A stretch of DNA of 15,140 nucleotides from Pseudomonadota bacterium (lineage in GTDB: Bacteria; Pseudomonadota; Gammaproteobacteria; Burkholderiales; Rhodocyclaceae): assembly GCA_030917225.1 (NCBI GenBank), contig JAUPVD010000270.1, forward strand, positions 1 to 15,140. Reading direction: 5' to 3'. The notes beneath the pieces are model-generated. The model ran no database searches. It was not told the DNA's origin and worked only from the letters and a program-made list of their open reading frames with translations. Below, piece after piece: positions 1 through 6,164 of this stretch; positions within the stretch are counted from its first letter, which is position 1; each line of letters opens with the position of its first letter. The translations under genes were made by a program, and so were the position numbers.

Positions 1-686
1 TCCTTCTTGCGGTTGCAGATCTCGCCGTGCCAGACATGGCCGCTGGAAATGGTGGTCCACATTGCAGAGAATACTTCCGGTGGATGGACGCCGGATTTGA
101 CGATGCGGTGTGACTGGCCAATCAGTTCTTCCGCCCGGTAGCCGCTGATCTCGCAGAAGCGCTCATTGGCATAGAGGATGACGCCGGCGGTATCGGTGAT
201 GCTGACGATGGCATGCTGGTCGAGGGCAAATTTCTGGTTGTCGAGCTCACGGCGCTCGGCTTCGCGCCCGCTGATCAAGCGGGCCATCAGGACGCTGAGG
301 CTTTCAAGGTCGTTGTCGGCCAGCGCCGCGTCAACGTCGCCCTCCTCGCCACCGCCGGCAAGCAGGCCAGTGGCTGTTTCACGCAGCAATTTCAACGCCC
401 GGTTACGGCTGGCCAGATCTTCGCGCAAGCGGTTGTTGGCCTCGCTCAACTCCTCCGAACTGAGTTCCAGGCTGCGGGTACGCAAGGCCAGATCGCGTTC
501 GTACTGGTCGTACGCCCCATCGACACGGCCGAGCAGATCCTCCAGGCCGGCGAGCATGCTGGCCAGCGATGGCGACAGCCCGGCCGTACCGGCAAGCGCC
601 CTCGCCTCGGTCAGCAAGTCGGCGAGTGCCGCCTCATCGGCAACACCCGTGAAGCGCTTGAGCTGGCGCTGAAGCGCGCGATGCAT
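1..686 (-). CDS. PAS-domain sensor protein, C-terminus beyond window
   Basis: The frame is open from an ATG at 686 to the left edge, showing 228 residues with no stop. Residues 1-50 are helical. Residues 57-110 are rich in Glu, Arg and Leu and look like a coiled coil (DQYERDLALRTRSLELSSEE...). A second helical linker spans 120-152, and from about 152 there is a PAS domain, with ITDTAGVILYANERFCEISGY at 163-183 and the PAC-like WHGEICNRKK at the edge. The start lies 6 bp past the FIST gene stop, with a GAGG about 11 bases upstream, so the two genes are probably co-transcribed. In the family, such a coiled-coil/PAS front end usually precedes a histidine kinase or GGDEF domain. That output domain would lie outside the window, so which one it is remains open. 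No transmembrane segment is visible, which fits a cytoplasmic sensor. Confidence 0.85.
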   Translation of the reverse strand, partial: MHRALQRQLKRFTGVADEAALADLLTEARALAGTAGLSPSLASMLAGLEDLLGRVDGAYDQYERDLALRTRSLELSSEELSEANNRLREDLASRNRALKLLRETATGLLAGGGEEGDVDAALADNDLESLSVLMARLISGREAERRELDNQKFALDQHAIVSITDTAGVILYANERFCEISGYRAEELIGQSHRIVKSGVHPPEVFSAMWTTISSGHVWHGEICNRKK

Positions 687-692
687 GAGAAA

Positions 693-1835
693 TCAGGCCT
701 CGCTGAGGAAAGTAATGGTCATCGTCTGGTTGTGCAGCTTGCACGAGACACCGGGCGCAAACGGGCTGATCTCGCCATAGGAATAGAACCCGGTGAGCAC
801 GGCTCCCTTGCCGAAGACGTCACCGACGGCTTCCACCTCCTCGTCGACCCGCTCACCCATGACCAGTTTACGGCCGACACAGCTGACCAGCACGGCCAAT
901 CCGCCGTCACCCGCTTTCTGCATGGCGGTCGCCGCTTCGGCTGCAGCTTCGGCACCGCTGACGAGTCCGTCGGTGCTGGCGTGCATCAGTTTCAGGTAGC
1001 CATCCGCATTGATTTCGCCAGCCAAGGTCAGGCTGCCATCAGTCTCCGAAACACCGAGAATGGTGCGGATCAGGCCGATCTCGTCGTGGTTTTCACCGAG
1101 CATCGCGAAGGGGAAAAGTAGGCCGGAGGCCGGCAGGTCCTTCGCATAATCGCCAAGATAGCGCTTGTACACCTCGAGCGCCGGCGCACCATCAAGCTCG
1201 AACAGCACATTGTTTTCGCAGCGCGTGACCTTGCGTGCCGGGCCAAAAGGTTCCCAGCCACCGAAGGAACCATGGCAGAACTGCAGGTTGCCGTCGACCA
1301 GACCGACAGCAACGATGCCATTGTCGCTGGCACCCGTCGGACCAAGCGTCCACGTACGCTGAAAGGCGCCGCCATCACCGGCCAGACCACCGGTCAGTGG
1401 AATGCCTTCGCCAATGACCGAACTGATGCCATCGACAAGTGCGCTGCCGTTGATTGCCACCCCGGGTCCGAACACCATCACTGCTTTGAGATCCGGTGCT
1501 TTCAGTTGTTCACCGATGCGCACGCCGGCCGCTCGGGAATCGCTCATACCCGCCAGCGATGTTGCGGCACCGAGAACTCGGGTCGAATCGAAATGCACGG
1601 CAGTGATCACACAGGTGTTGTCGTCGACTCCCTTCTGGCTGATTTCACCCGCCGTTGAGCAGCCGAGCAGCACAGCGTCGGGAAACGCCGCGCACAGCGC
1701 AGCGGTCAGCGCCGGCGAGGAAAAGAATGGGGCCGCGCCGAACACCAGCACCCATTGCGGGGCGATCGCCTGCAGTGCGGCGACGCCTCCTGAAAGTTCA
1801 GCCACATCCCGTATGACGATCTGTTCTGTTTTCAT
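693..1835 (-). CDS. FIST N/C domain sensory protein
   Basis: This 380-residue protein matches the FIST (F-box and intracellular signal transduction) sensory family. Residues ~28-200 form FIST_N, with the typical LLGCSTAGEI at 56-65 and GGLAGDGG at 149-156. Residues ~215-365 form FIST_C, with GFYSYGEISP at 349-358 and HNQTMTITFL at the C-terminus. FIST domains are predicted to bind small ligands, perhaps amino acids, and commonly sit beside or fused to kinases, cyclases or chemoreceptors. The ATG at 1835 has a strong GGAGGAG eight bases upstream. The frame extends further to 2066, but those residues would overlap the divergent methyltransferase and do not look like FIST, so the shorter start is preferred. 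No signal peptide or membrane segment is seen. The adjacent PAS protein is the likely signalling partner; the ligand is unknown. Confidence 0.9.
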   Translation of the reverse strand: MKTEQIVIRDVAELSGGVAALQAIAPQWVLVFGAAPFFSSPALTAALCAAFPDAVLLGCSTAGEISQKGVDDNTCVITAVHFDSTRVLGAATSLAGMSDSRAAGVRIGEQLKAPDLKAVMVFGPGVAINGSALVDGISSVIGEGIPLTGGLAGDGGAFQRTWTLGPTGASDNGIVAVGLVDGNLQFCHGSFGGWEPFGPARKVTRCENNVLFELDGAPALEVYKRYLGDYAKDLPASGLLFPFAMLGENHDEIGLIRTILGVSETDGSLTLAGEINADGYLKLMHASTDGLVSGAEAAAEAATAMQKAGDGGLAVLVSCVGRKLVMGERVDEEVEAVGDVFGKGAVLTGFYSYGEISPFAPGVSCKLHNQTMTITFLSEA

Positions 1836-1865
1836 GTTGGGCTCCTCCGCTGTGCGGCCGCGCGA

Positions 1866-1905
1866 TTGTGCGACAGGTAACGATAGCAAAGTTTCTATCG
1901 CACAA
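1866..1905. promoter_or_regulatory. Operator-like dyad between FIST gene and midA
   Basis: TTGTGCGACAG at 1866-1876 is the inverse of CTATCGCACAA at 1895-1905 with one mismatch, 18 bases apart. Inside it, CGATAG (1881-1886) and CTATCG (1895-1900) form a second, shorter inverted repeat sharing the right arm. It lies in the 118-bp divergent region, where it could bind a regulator of either gene. The function is inferred from position and symmetry only. Confidence 0.4.
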
Positions 1906-1920
1906 CCATGGCCAACGCCC

Positions 1921-1940
1921 CGTAAAATGATGGTTTTACG
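1921..1940 (+). promoter_or_regulatory. Small hairpin / -10-like box just upstream of midA
   Basis: CGTAAAA (1921-1927) and TTTTACG (1934-1940) form a perfect 7-bp inverted repeat with a 6-base spacer. The left arm includes TAAAAT (1923-1928), a good -10 hexamer, though no convincing -35 was found at the right distance. The sequence also covers two in-frame ATGs (1927, 1930) upstream of the chosen midA start. It may be promoter DNA, or a leader hairpin if transcription starts further upstream. Confidence 0.3.
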
Positions 1941-1953
1941 ACAAGTATTCTGC

Positions 1954-3108
1954 ATGGCGCTGCCCACACCCGATGCCGACGCGCTGGCGCACAGCCAGTG
2001 CCTCCAACAACGCATTGCCGACGAAATCTCCGCCAGTGGTGGCTGGATGCCGTTTGCCCGCTTCATGGAACTGGTGCTCTACGCTCCCGGTCTGGGCTAT
2101 TACTCGGGCGGGGCACGCAAATTCGGTGCTGCCGGCGATTTCATCACCGCGCCGGAACTGACACCCGTTTTCGCCCGGACACTGGCGGCGCAGGCAGTGC
2201 AGATCATGGCGCTCAGCGCGCCGCAGATGCTGGAAGTCGGCGCCGGCTCCGGCCGACTGGCAACGGATCTGCTCCTGGAACTGGAAGCACGGGATGCACT
2301 GCCGACCCGATATTTCATCCTCGAACTTTCGGGCGAACTGCGCGAGCGGCAGCAGGAAACCCTGGCGGCCGGCGCGCCTCATCTGCTGAATCGGGTGGAG
2401 TGGCTGGATCGCCTGCCGGAACGCTTTGACGGCCTGGTCTTGGCCAACGAGCTGCTGGATGCCCTGCCGGCGCATCTGGTGCGCTGGTCTGAAGGGGGCA
2501 TTCTGGAACGCGGTGTCGGCCTGCAGGAAAACGGTTTTTGCTGGGCAGAGCGCCCGGCCTCCGGCCAGTTGCTGGCCAGGGCGCAGGTTCTCGCCGAATC
2601 CGTTCCGGGTAACAACTATCTCTCCGAAATCAGCCTGGCAGCAGCGGCATGGACCGCTTCGTGGGCTGACATTCTCGGGCGTGGCGCGCTGCTGCTGATC
2701 GACTACGGTTTTCCGCGCCGCGAGTACTACCACCCGCAACGCAACGAAGGCACGCTGATGTGCCACTACCGGCACCACGCCCACCCCGATCCGTTCTACC
2801 TGCCAGGACTGCAGGATGTGACGGTGCACGTCGACTTTACCGCCATCGCCGAAGCCGGCACCGAAGCAGGGCTGGATTTTCTCGGCTATACCTCGCAGGC
2901 AGCCTTCCTGTTCAATTGCGGCCTGACCGGCGTGTTGGCGCGCACGCCCAGCGACGATGCGCGCCGCTATCTGCCGCAGGCCAATGCTGCGCAAAAACTG
3001 ATCTCTCCGGCCGAAATGGGTGAGCTGTTCAAGGTCATCGCACTCGGTCGCGGCATTGACGAACCTCTGGTCGGGTTCCTCAGCGGCGAGCGCAGCGCGA
3101 GTTTGTAG
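1954..3108 (+). CDS. MidA/NDUFAF7-family class I SAM-dependent methyltransferase
   Basis: This 384-residue protein belongs to the COG1565/DUF185 family, whose eukaryotic member NDUFAF7 (MidA) dimethylates an arginine of complex I subunit NDUFS2. Visible family signatures are GGWMPFARFMELVLYAPGLGYY (29-50), GAAGDFITAPELTPVF (58-73), the SAM-binding motif I EVGAGSGR (94-101) and a LANELLDALPAHLV segment that is usual in the family. The bacterial substrate is not established; no nuo gene is nearby. The ATG at 1954 matches the usual N-terminus of the family, but no clear ribosome-binding site precedes it, and in-frame ATGs at 1927 and 1930 would add 9 or 8 residues. The frame is open much further upstream, but only as the antisense of the FIST gene. 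It appears to be transcribed alone, divergently from the FIST gene. Confidence 0.9.
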   Translation: MALPTPDADALAHSQCLQQRIADEISASGGWMPFARFMELVLYAPGLGYYSGGARKFGAAGDFITAPELTPVFARTLAAQAVQIMALSAPQMLEVGAGSGRLATDLLLELEARDALPTRYFILELSGELRERQQETLAAGAPHLLNRVEWLDRLPERFDGLVLANELLDALPAHLVRWSEGGILERGVGLQENGFCWAERPASGQLLARAQVLAESVPGNNYLSEISLAAAAWTASWADILGRGALLLIDYGFPRREYYHPQRNEGTLMCHYRHHAHPDPFYLPGLQDVTVHVDFTAIAEAGTEAGLDFLGYTSQAAFLFNCGLTGVLARTPSDDARRYLPQANAAQKLISPAEMGELFKVIALGRGIDEPLVGFLSGERSASL

Positions 3109-3144
3109 CCGTAGAGGAGCGCCCCCGGCAAGTTTTCATCGCAC

Positions 3145-3164
3145 TGCAACATTCGGGTGTTGCA
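3145..3164 (+). other. Hairpin between midA and the PilJ-type gene
   Basis: TGCAACA (3145-3151) and TGTTGCA (3158-3164) form a perfect 7-bp stem with a TTCGGG loop. It lies 36 bases past the midA stop and 42 bases before the next start. There is no following T-tract, so it is not a canonical intrinsic terminator. It may be an RNA processing or attenuation hairpin, or a protein site. Confidence 0.35.
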
Positions 3165-3206
3165 ATGGGCGCCCTTTCAACAACGCGCCCACATGCCCAC
3201 ATTCCG

Positions 3207-4043
3207 ATGAAGCCGGTTCTCGTCCTGACGCTGCTTGCCACCCTCCTGTTCACCTCCATTGCACAAGCCGCACCACGGGTTGAAACGCCGGCCCCCAGCA
3301 TCACGCAAGACATCGCCAGTGCCGGGCGCTTGCGCTTGCAATCCCAGCGCCTCGCCAAGCTATGGTTGCAAGCCGGTCTGGGCATCAATGCCGGCGCGGC
3401 TACCGGGCAGCTGGCGCGCGGTGCGGCGCAGTTCGATACGGGGCTTGCCGAGCTAGCCTATTATGCAAAGCGACCTGCAACGCAGAACAGCCTGCAACGC
3501 GTCAGCGACTTGTGGGTCGAATACCGGATTGCCCTTTCATTGCCCTACAACGTCGCCAACCTCAACCTGGTGAACTATCTGGCCGAAGACCTGATGCTGG
3601 CGACCGGCAAGCTGACGATGAAGATCGAGGCCGAGGCCGATACAGGCGCCGGTCGTCTGCTCGACCTCTCGCTGCGGCAGAACATGCTTGCGCAACGTCT
3701 CGCCCGACTGTATCTGCTTTCATTGGCAGGCGACCGCTCAAGCGGCCGGCTGGTGGATATGGATCAGACCCGAAAGGAGTTCACGACGGCGCTGAACGAA
3801 CTGTCCAGTGCCCGCGAAAACACGCCGGCAAGCCGCGACGCTCTGGAACTGGCGCGCATGCAGTGGATTTTCTTCGATCAGGCCATCAGTGAAATGAACA
3901 AGGGCGGCACCAGCCGCCCTCAGAATGTCGCCACGACCAGCGAACGGATCATGGAAGCGCTGGATGCCGTCAGCAGGCAATATGCGCAGGACTACAGCAC
4001 AACCCGACTGGCCGCTACGCCGGGAAGCCCCCTGCGCAACTGA
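3207..4043 (+). CDS. Secreted PilJ-type (type IV pili MCP N-terminal) domain protein
   Basis: This 278-residue protein begins with a signal peptide (hydrophobic 3-18, likely cleavage near AQA-APR at 19-22). The rest is helical, with two copies of the PilJ/NarX-like sensory repeat: AGRLRLQSQRLAKLWLQ at 39-55 and LSLRQNMLAQRLARLYL at 154-170. In PilJ and nitrate sensors this domain is periplasmic and precedes HAMP, kinase or MCP signalling parts. Here nothing follows, no second membrane segment is visible, and the protein ends at residue 278, so it is probably a free periplasmic domain. ATG 3207 is chosen because it starts the signal peptide directly; an in-frame ATG at 3165 would add 14 residues. 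No good ribosome-binding site is seen for either. The ligand and partner are unknown. Confidence 0.8.
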   Translation: MKPVLVLTLLATLLFTSIAQAAPRVETPAPSITQDIASAGRLRLQSQRLAKLWLQAGLGINAGAATGQLARGAAQFDTGLAELAYYAKRPATQNSLQRVSDLWVEYRIALSLPYNVANLNLVNYLAEDLMLATGKLTMKIEAEADTGAGRLLDLSLRQNMLAQRLARLYLLSLAGDRSSGRLVDMDQTRKEFTTALNELSSARENTPASRDALELARMQWIFFDQAISEMNKGGTSRPQNVATTSERIMEALDAVSRQYAQDYSTTRLAATPGSPLRN

Positions 4044-4048
4044 GCCAC

Positions 4049-4066
4049 GCGCGCTCCTGAGCGCGC
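4049..4066. terminator. Palindrome between convergent genes, possible bidirectional terminator
   Basis: GCGCGCTC (4049-4056) is followed after two bases by its exact inverse GAGCGCGC (4059-4066), which would form a GC-rich stem of 6-7 bp once a loop is allowed. It begins 5 bases past the PilJ-type gene stop and 17 bases short of the facing 71-residue gene stop. No T-tract follows on either strand, so termination is inferred from position and stem strength. Confidence 0.4.
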
Positions 4067-4082
4067 CGGCAACTCCTGCCAC

Positions 4083-4298
4083 TCACTCCTGAGCGGCGTA
4101 GAGACGGGCCAGAAAGCCCTCGACCTCGCGTTCGGCAGGTTCGTGGCGCGATGCCACAACCTCTTCCAGACGCGGCTCGACGCGCGACTCGAGATGTGGC
4201 ACTTCGGCCCACCCGGCGTTGAGCACTTCATCGTCGTATGCGCAGAAGCTCTCTTCTGCGATGACCTTGCCCGAATCCATTTCCATAATGATCACCAT
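4083..4298 (-). CDS. Small acidic protein of unknown function
   Basis: I do not recognise this 71-residue protein. The start is well supported: ATG at 4298 has GGAGGT five bases upstream. The N-terminus (MVIIMEMDSGKVI) looks like a beta hairpin; the middle is aromatic and acidic (CAYDDEVLNAGW at 19-30), and the C-terminal half is a Glu/Arg-rich helix (EPRLEEVV, AEREVEGFLARLYAAQE). There is no signal peptide or membrane segment, so it is likely cytosolic. It is transcribed alone, convergent with the secreted PilJ-type gene and divergent from the YjfB-like gene. The strong ribosome-binding site and balanced composition support it as a real gene; the function cannot be inferred. Confidence 0.7.
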   Translation of the reverse strand: MVIIMEMDSGKVIAEESFCAYDDEVLNAGWAEVPHLESRVEPRLEEVVASRHEPAEREVEGFLARLYAAQE

Positions 4299-4404
4299 GA
4301 TGTACCTCCATTTGAGGCGTCCATAAAAGAACTAACGGACGAGGGTCGAAAAGGTTGAGCCGGGTCGCAAATAATTGCTGCGTATTCGATGATTCAATCT
4401 CGGG

Positions 4405-4431
4405 TTTACTTCCACGAAATAGATTCGATAA
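4405..4431 (+). promoter_or_regulatory. Weak candidate flagellar sigma-28 promoter for the YjfB-like gene
   Basis: TTCGATAA at 4424-4431 matches six of eight positions of the FliA -10 consensus GCCGATAA, 27 bases before the chosen start. The matching -35 window 11 bases upstream (TTTACTTC, 4405-4412) matches TAAAGTTT only partly. The motility-linked gene downstream makes it worth noting, but the sequence support is weak. Confidence 0.25.
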
Positions 4432-4458
4432 TGAGTGGCCCGTCTCGGAGTCATGAAC

Positions 4459-4656
4459 ATGGACGTTTCCTCTACCGCCGGTGTTTCCGCCAGCCTTGCC
4501 GGCGCCCAGAGCGGTACGGCTATCGGTATTCTGGTACTGAAAAAAGTGCTCGACATTCAGGCGCAGAGCGCCATGCAGTTGATTGCGGCCTTGCCGCAAC
4601 CGCAGCAGACCGGCAACCCACCGAATCTCGGCAACGGGGTCGATACCTTCGCCTGA
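4459..4656 (+). CDS. YjfB-family putative motility protein
   Basis: This 65-residue protein matches the YjfB_motility family. It has an MDVSS N-terminus, a central amphipathic helix with VLKKVLDIQAQSAMQLIAALP (28-48), and the typical C-terminus PPNLGNGVDTFA. Members are small, soluble and found in flagellated bacteria, some under flagellar sigma-factor control; the molecular role is not established. ATG 4459 is chosen because GGAG ends 8 bases upstream and the family usually starts MD. ATG 4453 (adding MN) sits only two bases from that GGAG and is less likely. No other motility gene is in the window. The stop codon is inside a perfect 22-bp palindrome shared with the facing hydrolase gene. 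Confidence 0.85.
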   Translation: MDVSSTAGVSASLAGAQSGTAIGILVLKKVLDIQAQSAMQLIAALPQPQQTGNPPNLGNGVDTFA

Positions 4657-4672
4657 CGCCCGGGCGTCAGGC
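4651..4672. terminator. Perfect 22-bp palindrome spanning two facing stop codons
   Basis: GCCTGACGC and GCGTCAGGC surround a CCGG centre, making a fully self-complementary 22-bp sequence and a 9-bp RNA stem with a 4-base loop. The TGA of the YjfB-like gene (4654-4656) and the TGA of the hydrolase gene (4669-4667) are both inside it. No T-tract follows on either strand. It is probably a bidirectional terminator or 3'-end stabiliser; that role is inferred. Confidence 0.55.
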
Positions 4673-5470
4673 AAGCACACCTTCCAGCCAGTCGCGAACC
4701 GTTTCCGCGACGTGCTGCCAATCCTTTTCCAGCATCACGCCGTGGCCCATGCCGCGGAATATCTTGTCCGAAACGCCATAGGTTTTCGCCGTCGACTGCA
4801 CCAGGAAAGCCGGCATCAGCACATCCTTTTCAGCGCCCAGCACCAGTAGCGGCGGCCGTGCCATGGCGTTGAGATTGGGCAGGCTGAACATCGACATGTC
4901 CCAGATCGCCCGCTGCGACTCGGGCTGCATCTTGCGGTAGTAGCGACGCAACATGTCGTCGCTGACCTCCTGCGCGAACAGCGCCTCGCGCAGCACATCG
5001 AGCGCAACGTTGCCGCCGCCGAGCAGCTTGTTGATTTCAAGCATCATGCCGGGCTTCTCGAACATCATCGAGAACTGGGCCGCCACCAGGCCCTGCGGCG
5101 GCACCGAACACATCAGCACCACGGCCGGAACGGCGTGTCGTTCGAGATACTTCTGCACGACAAAGCCGCCCATCGAATGGCCGACCAGCACCGGCGCAGT
5201 GCCAAGATCGGCGATGACCTCGGTCAGGTCGTCGACATAGTCATGGACGCTGTGCCAGTCGATATTTTCGTGCCCGGCACTGTCGCCGTGGCCGCGCAGC
5301 GACAGGGCATGGGCGCTGAAGCCTTGTTCGGCGAACCAGGGCAGGAAATGTTCATCCCAGACCCAGGCGCCGGCAAAGGCGCCATGCACAAAGAGTAGCG
5401 GCGTTTCATGCTTGCGCCGCTTCGGCTCGCAGGACAGGACTTCCAGTTGATTGACCTTGCGCGAAATCAT
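4667..5470 (-). CDS. Alpha/beta hydrolase fold protein
   Basis: This 267-residue protein is a complete alpha/beta hydrolase. It has the oxyanion-hole segment LLFVHGAF (25-32), the LRGHGDS turn (58-64), the nucleophile elbow GHSMGG with Ser99, the acid at Asp216 (LGAEKD) and the catalytic His243 (GMGHGVM). A helical cap lies at about 125-195. The fold covers esterases, lipases, C-C hydrolases and haloperoxidases; the substrate cannot be told. No signal peptide is present. Its ATG (5470-5468) overlaps the stop of the upstream GST gene as ATGA, so translation is probably coupled and both enzymes may act in one detoxification or catabolic step. The stop codon lies in a palindrome shared with the facing YjfB-like gene. 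Confidence 0.9.
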   Translation of the reverse strand: MISRKVNQLEVLSCEPKRRKHETPLLFVHGAFAGAWVWDEHFLPWFAEQGFSAHALSLRGHGDSAGHENIDWHSVHDYVDDLTEVIADLGTAPVLVGHSMGGFVVQKYLERHAVPAVVLMCSVPPQGLVAAQFSMMFEKPGMMLEINKLLGGGNVALDVLREALFAQEVSDDMLRRYYRKMQPESQRAIWDMSMFSLPNLNAMARPPLLVLGAEKDVLMPAFLVQSTAKTYGVSDKIFRGMGHGVMLEKDWQHVAETVRDWLEGVLA

Positions 5471-6075
5471 GATGCCGGCACCTCCATGCCACGTTTAACT
5501 GCCGAACGGCTGCCAACAGCGTCGAACCAGCGTCGAACGTTGGTGAAATCGCCGAGATCGACCCCTTGCCATTCGTGTCGGGCAATCCACGGAAAGGTCG
5601 CCATGTCGGCGATCGAATAGTCTCCGGCCAGATGCTCCGCGTCGCCCAGATGTTTATCGAGAACGCCATAGAGGCGTCGGGTTTCCTTGCTGTAGCGGTC
5701 GATCGCGTAAGGCACCTTCTCCGGTGCAAAGCGCAGGAAGTGGTGCGTCTGTCCGAAGATCGGGCCGATGCCACCCATCTGGAACATCAGCCATTGCAGG
5801 ACCGCGTAACGCTGCGGGCCGGCCGGCGGCAGAAAGCACCCGGTCTTTTCAGCGAGGTAGACCAGAATGGCGCCGGACTCAAAAACCGTCATCGGACCAT
5901 CGTCATCGACGATAGCCGGAATCTTCGAGTTCGGGTTGATGGCGACAAAGGCAGGGTCGAACTGCGCGCCCTGGGTGATATCGATGGGCCGGACGGCATA
6001 CGGCAACCCACACTCCTCCAACATGATCGAGACCTTGCGGCCGTTGGGGGTGCCCCACGTGTAAAGGGTGATCAA
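5467..6075 (-). CDS. Glutathione S-transferase family protein, YfcG-like
   Basis: This 202-residue protein has the thioredoxin-like GST_N domain (1-80), with TPNGRK at 9-14, PNSKIPAIV at 48-56 and the ESG glutathione-binding turn at 66-68, followed by the helical GST_C domain with the N-capping region YSIADMATFPW at 153-163. TPNG at this position and Arg127 match Escherichia coli YfcG, a glutathione-dependent disulfide-bond oxidoreductase (residues recalled, not aligned). The start is an uncommon TTG at 6075; it is supported by GAGG five bases upstream and because the family begins M-[DIT]-LYTWGTPNG. It is the first gene of a two-gene operon with the alpha/beta hydrolase, overlapping it by four bases, and is divergent from the TPR gene. 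Confidence 0.9.
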   Translation of the reverse strand: MITLYTWGTPNGRKVSIMLEECGLPYAVRPIDITQGAQFDPAFVAINPNSKIPAIVDDDGPMTVFESGAILVYLAEKTGCFLPPAGPQRYAVLQWLMFQMGGIGPIFGQTHHFLRFAPEKVPYAIDRYSKETRRLYGVLDKHLGDAEHLAGDYSIADMATFPWIARHEWQGVDLGDFTNVRRWFDAVGSRSAVKRGMEVPAS

Positions 6076-6093
6076 ACTCGCCTCTATTCTTTA

Positions 6094-6121
6094 TTGGTAC
6101 TGCAATGTTCCATGATTAAAT
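6094..6121 (+). promoter_or_regulatory. Candidate sigma-70 promoter for the TPR/DUF2905 genes
   Basis: TTGGTA (6094-6099) and TTAAAT (6116-6121) each match four of six positions of the sigma-70 -35 and -10 hexamers, with a 16-base spacer. They lie about 44 bases before the TPR gene start, in the divergent region with the GST gene. Support is by similarity and position only. Confidence 0.3.
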
Positions 6122-6164
6122 GCGATATCACCCGCTCACTGCAACCACTTTGAGATGTATCGCC

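Noticed and set aside
213..1121. 302-codon plus-strand open frame
   Set aside because: Crosses the antisense of both the PAS protein and the FIST gene, which are well supported on the other strand.
1936..2994. 352-codon minus-strand open frame
   Set aside because: It is antisense to the methyltransferase gene, which has clear family motifs. Its translation is Arg/Gln-rich with no recognisable domain, typical of shadow frames in high-G+C DNA.
4299..4458. Intergenic region searched for a small RNA or sigma-54 promoter
   Set aside because: No GG-N10-GC promoter element and no stable hairpin with a T-tract; only the weak sigma-28-like box and an ATTCGAT direct repeat were seen.
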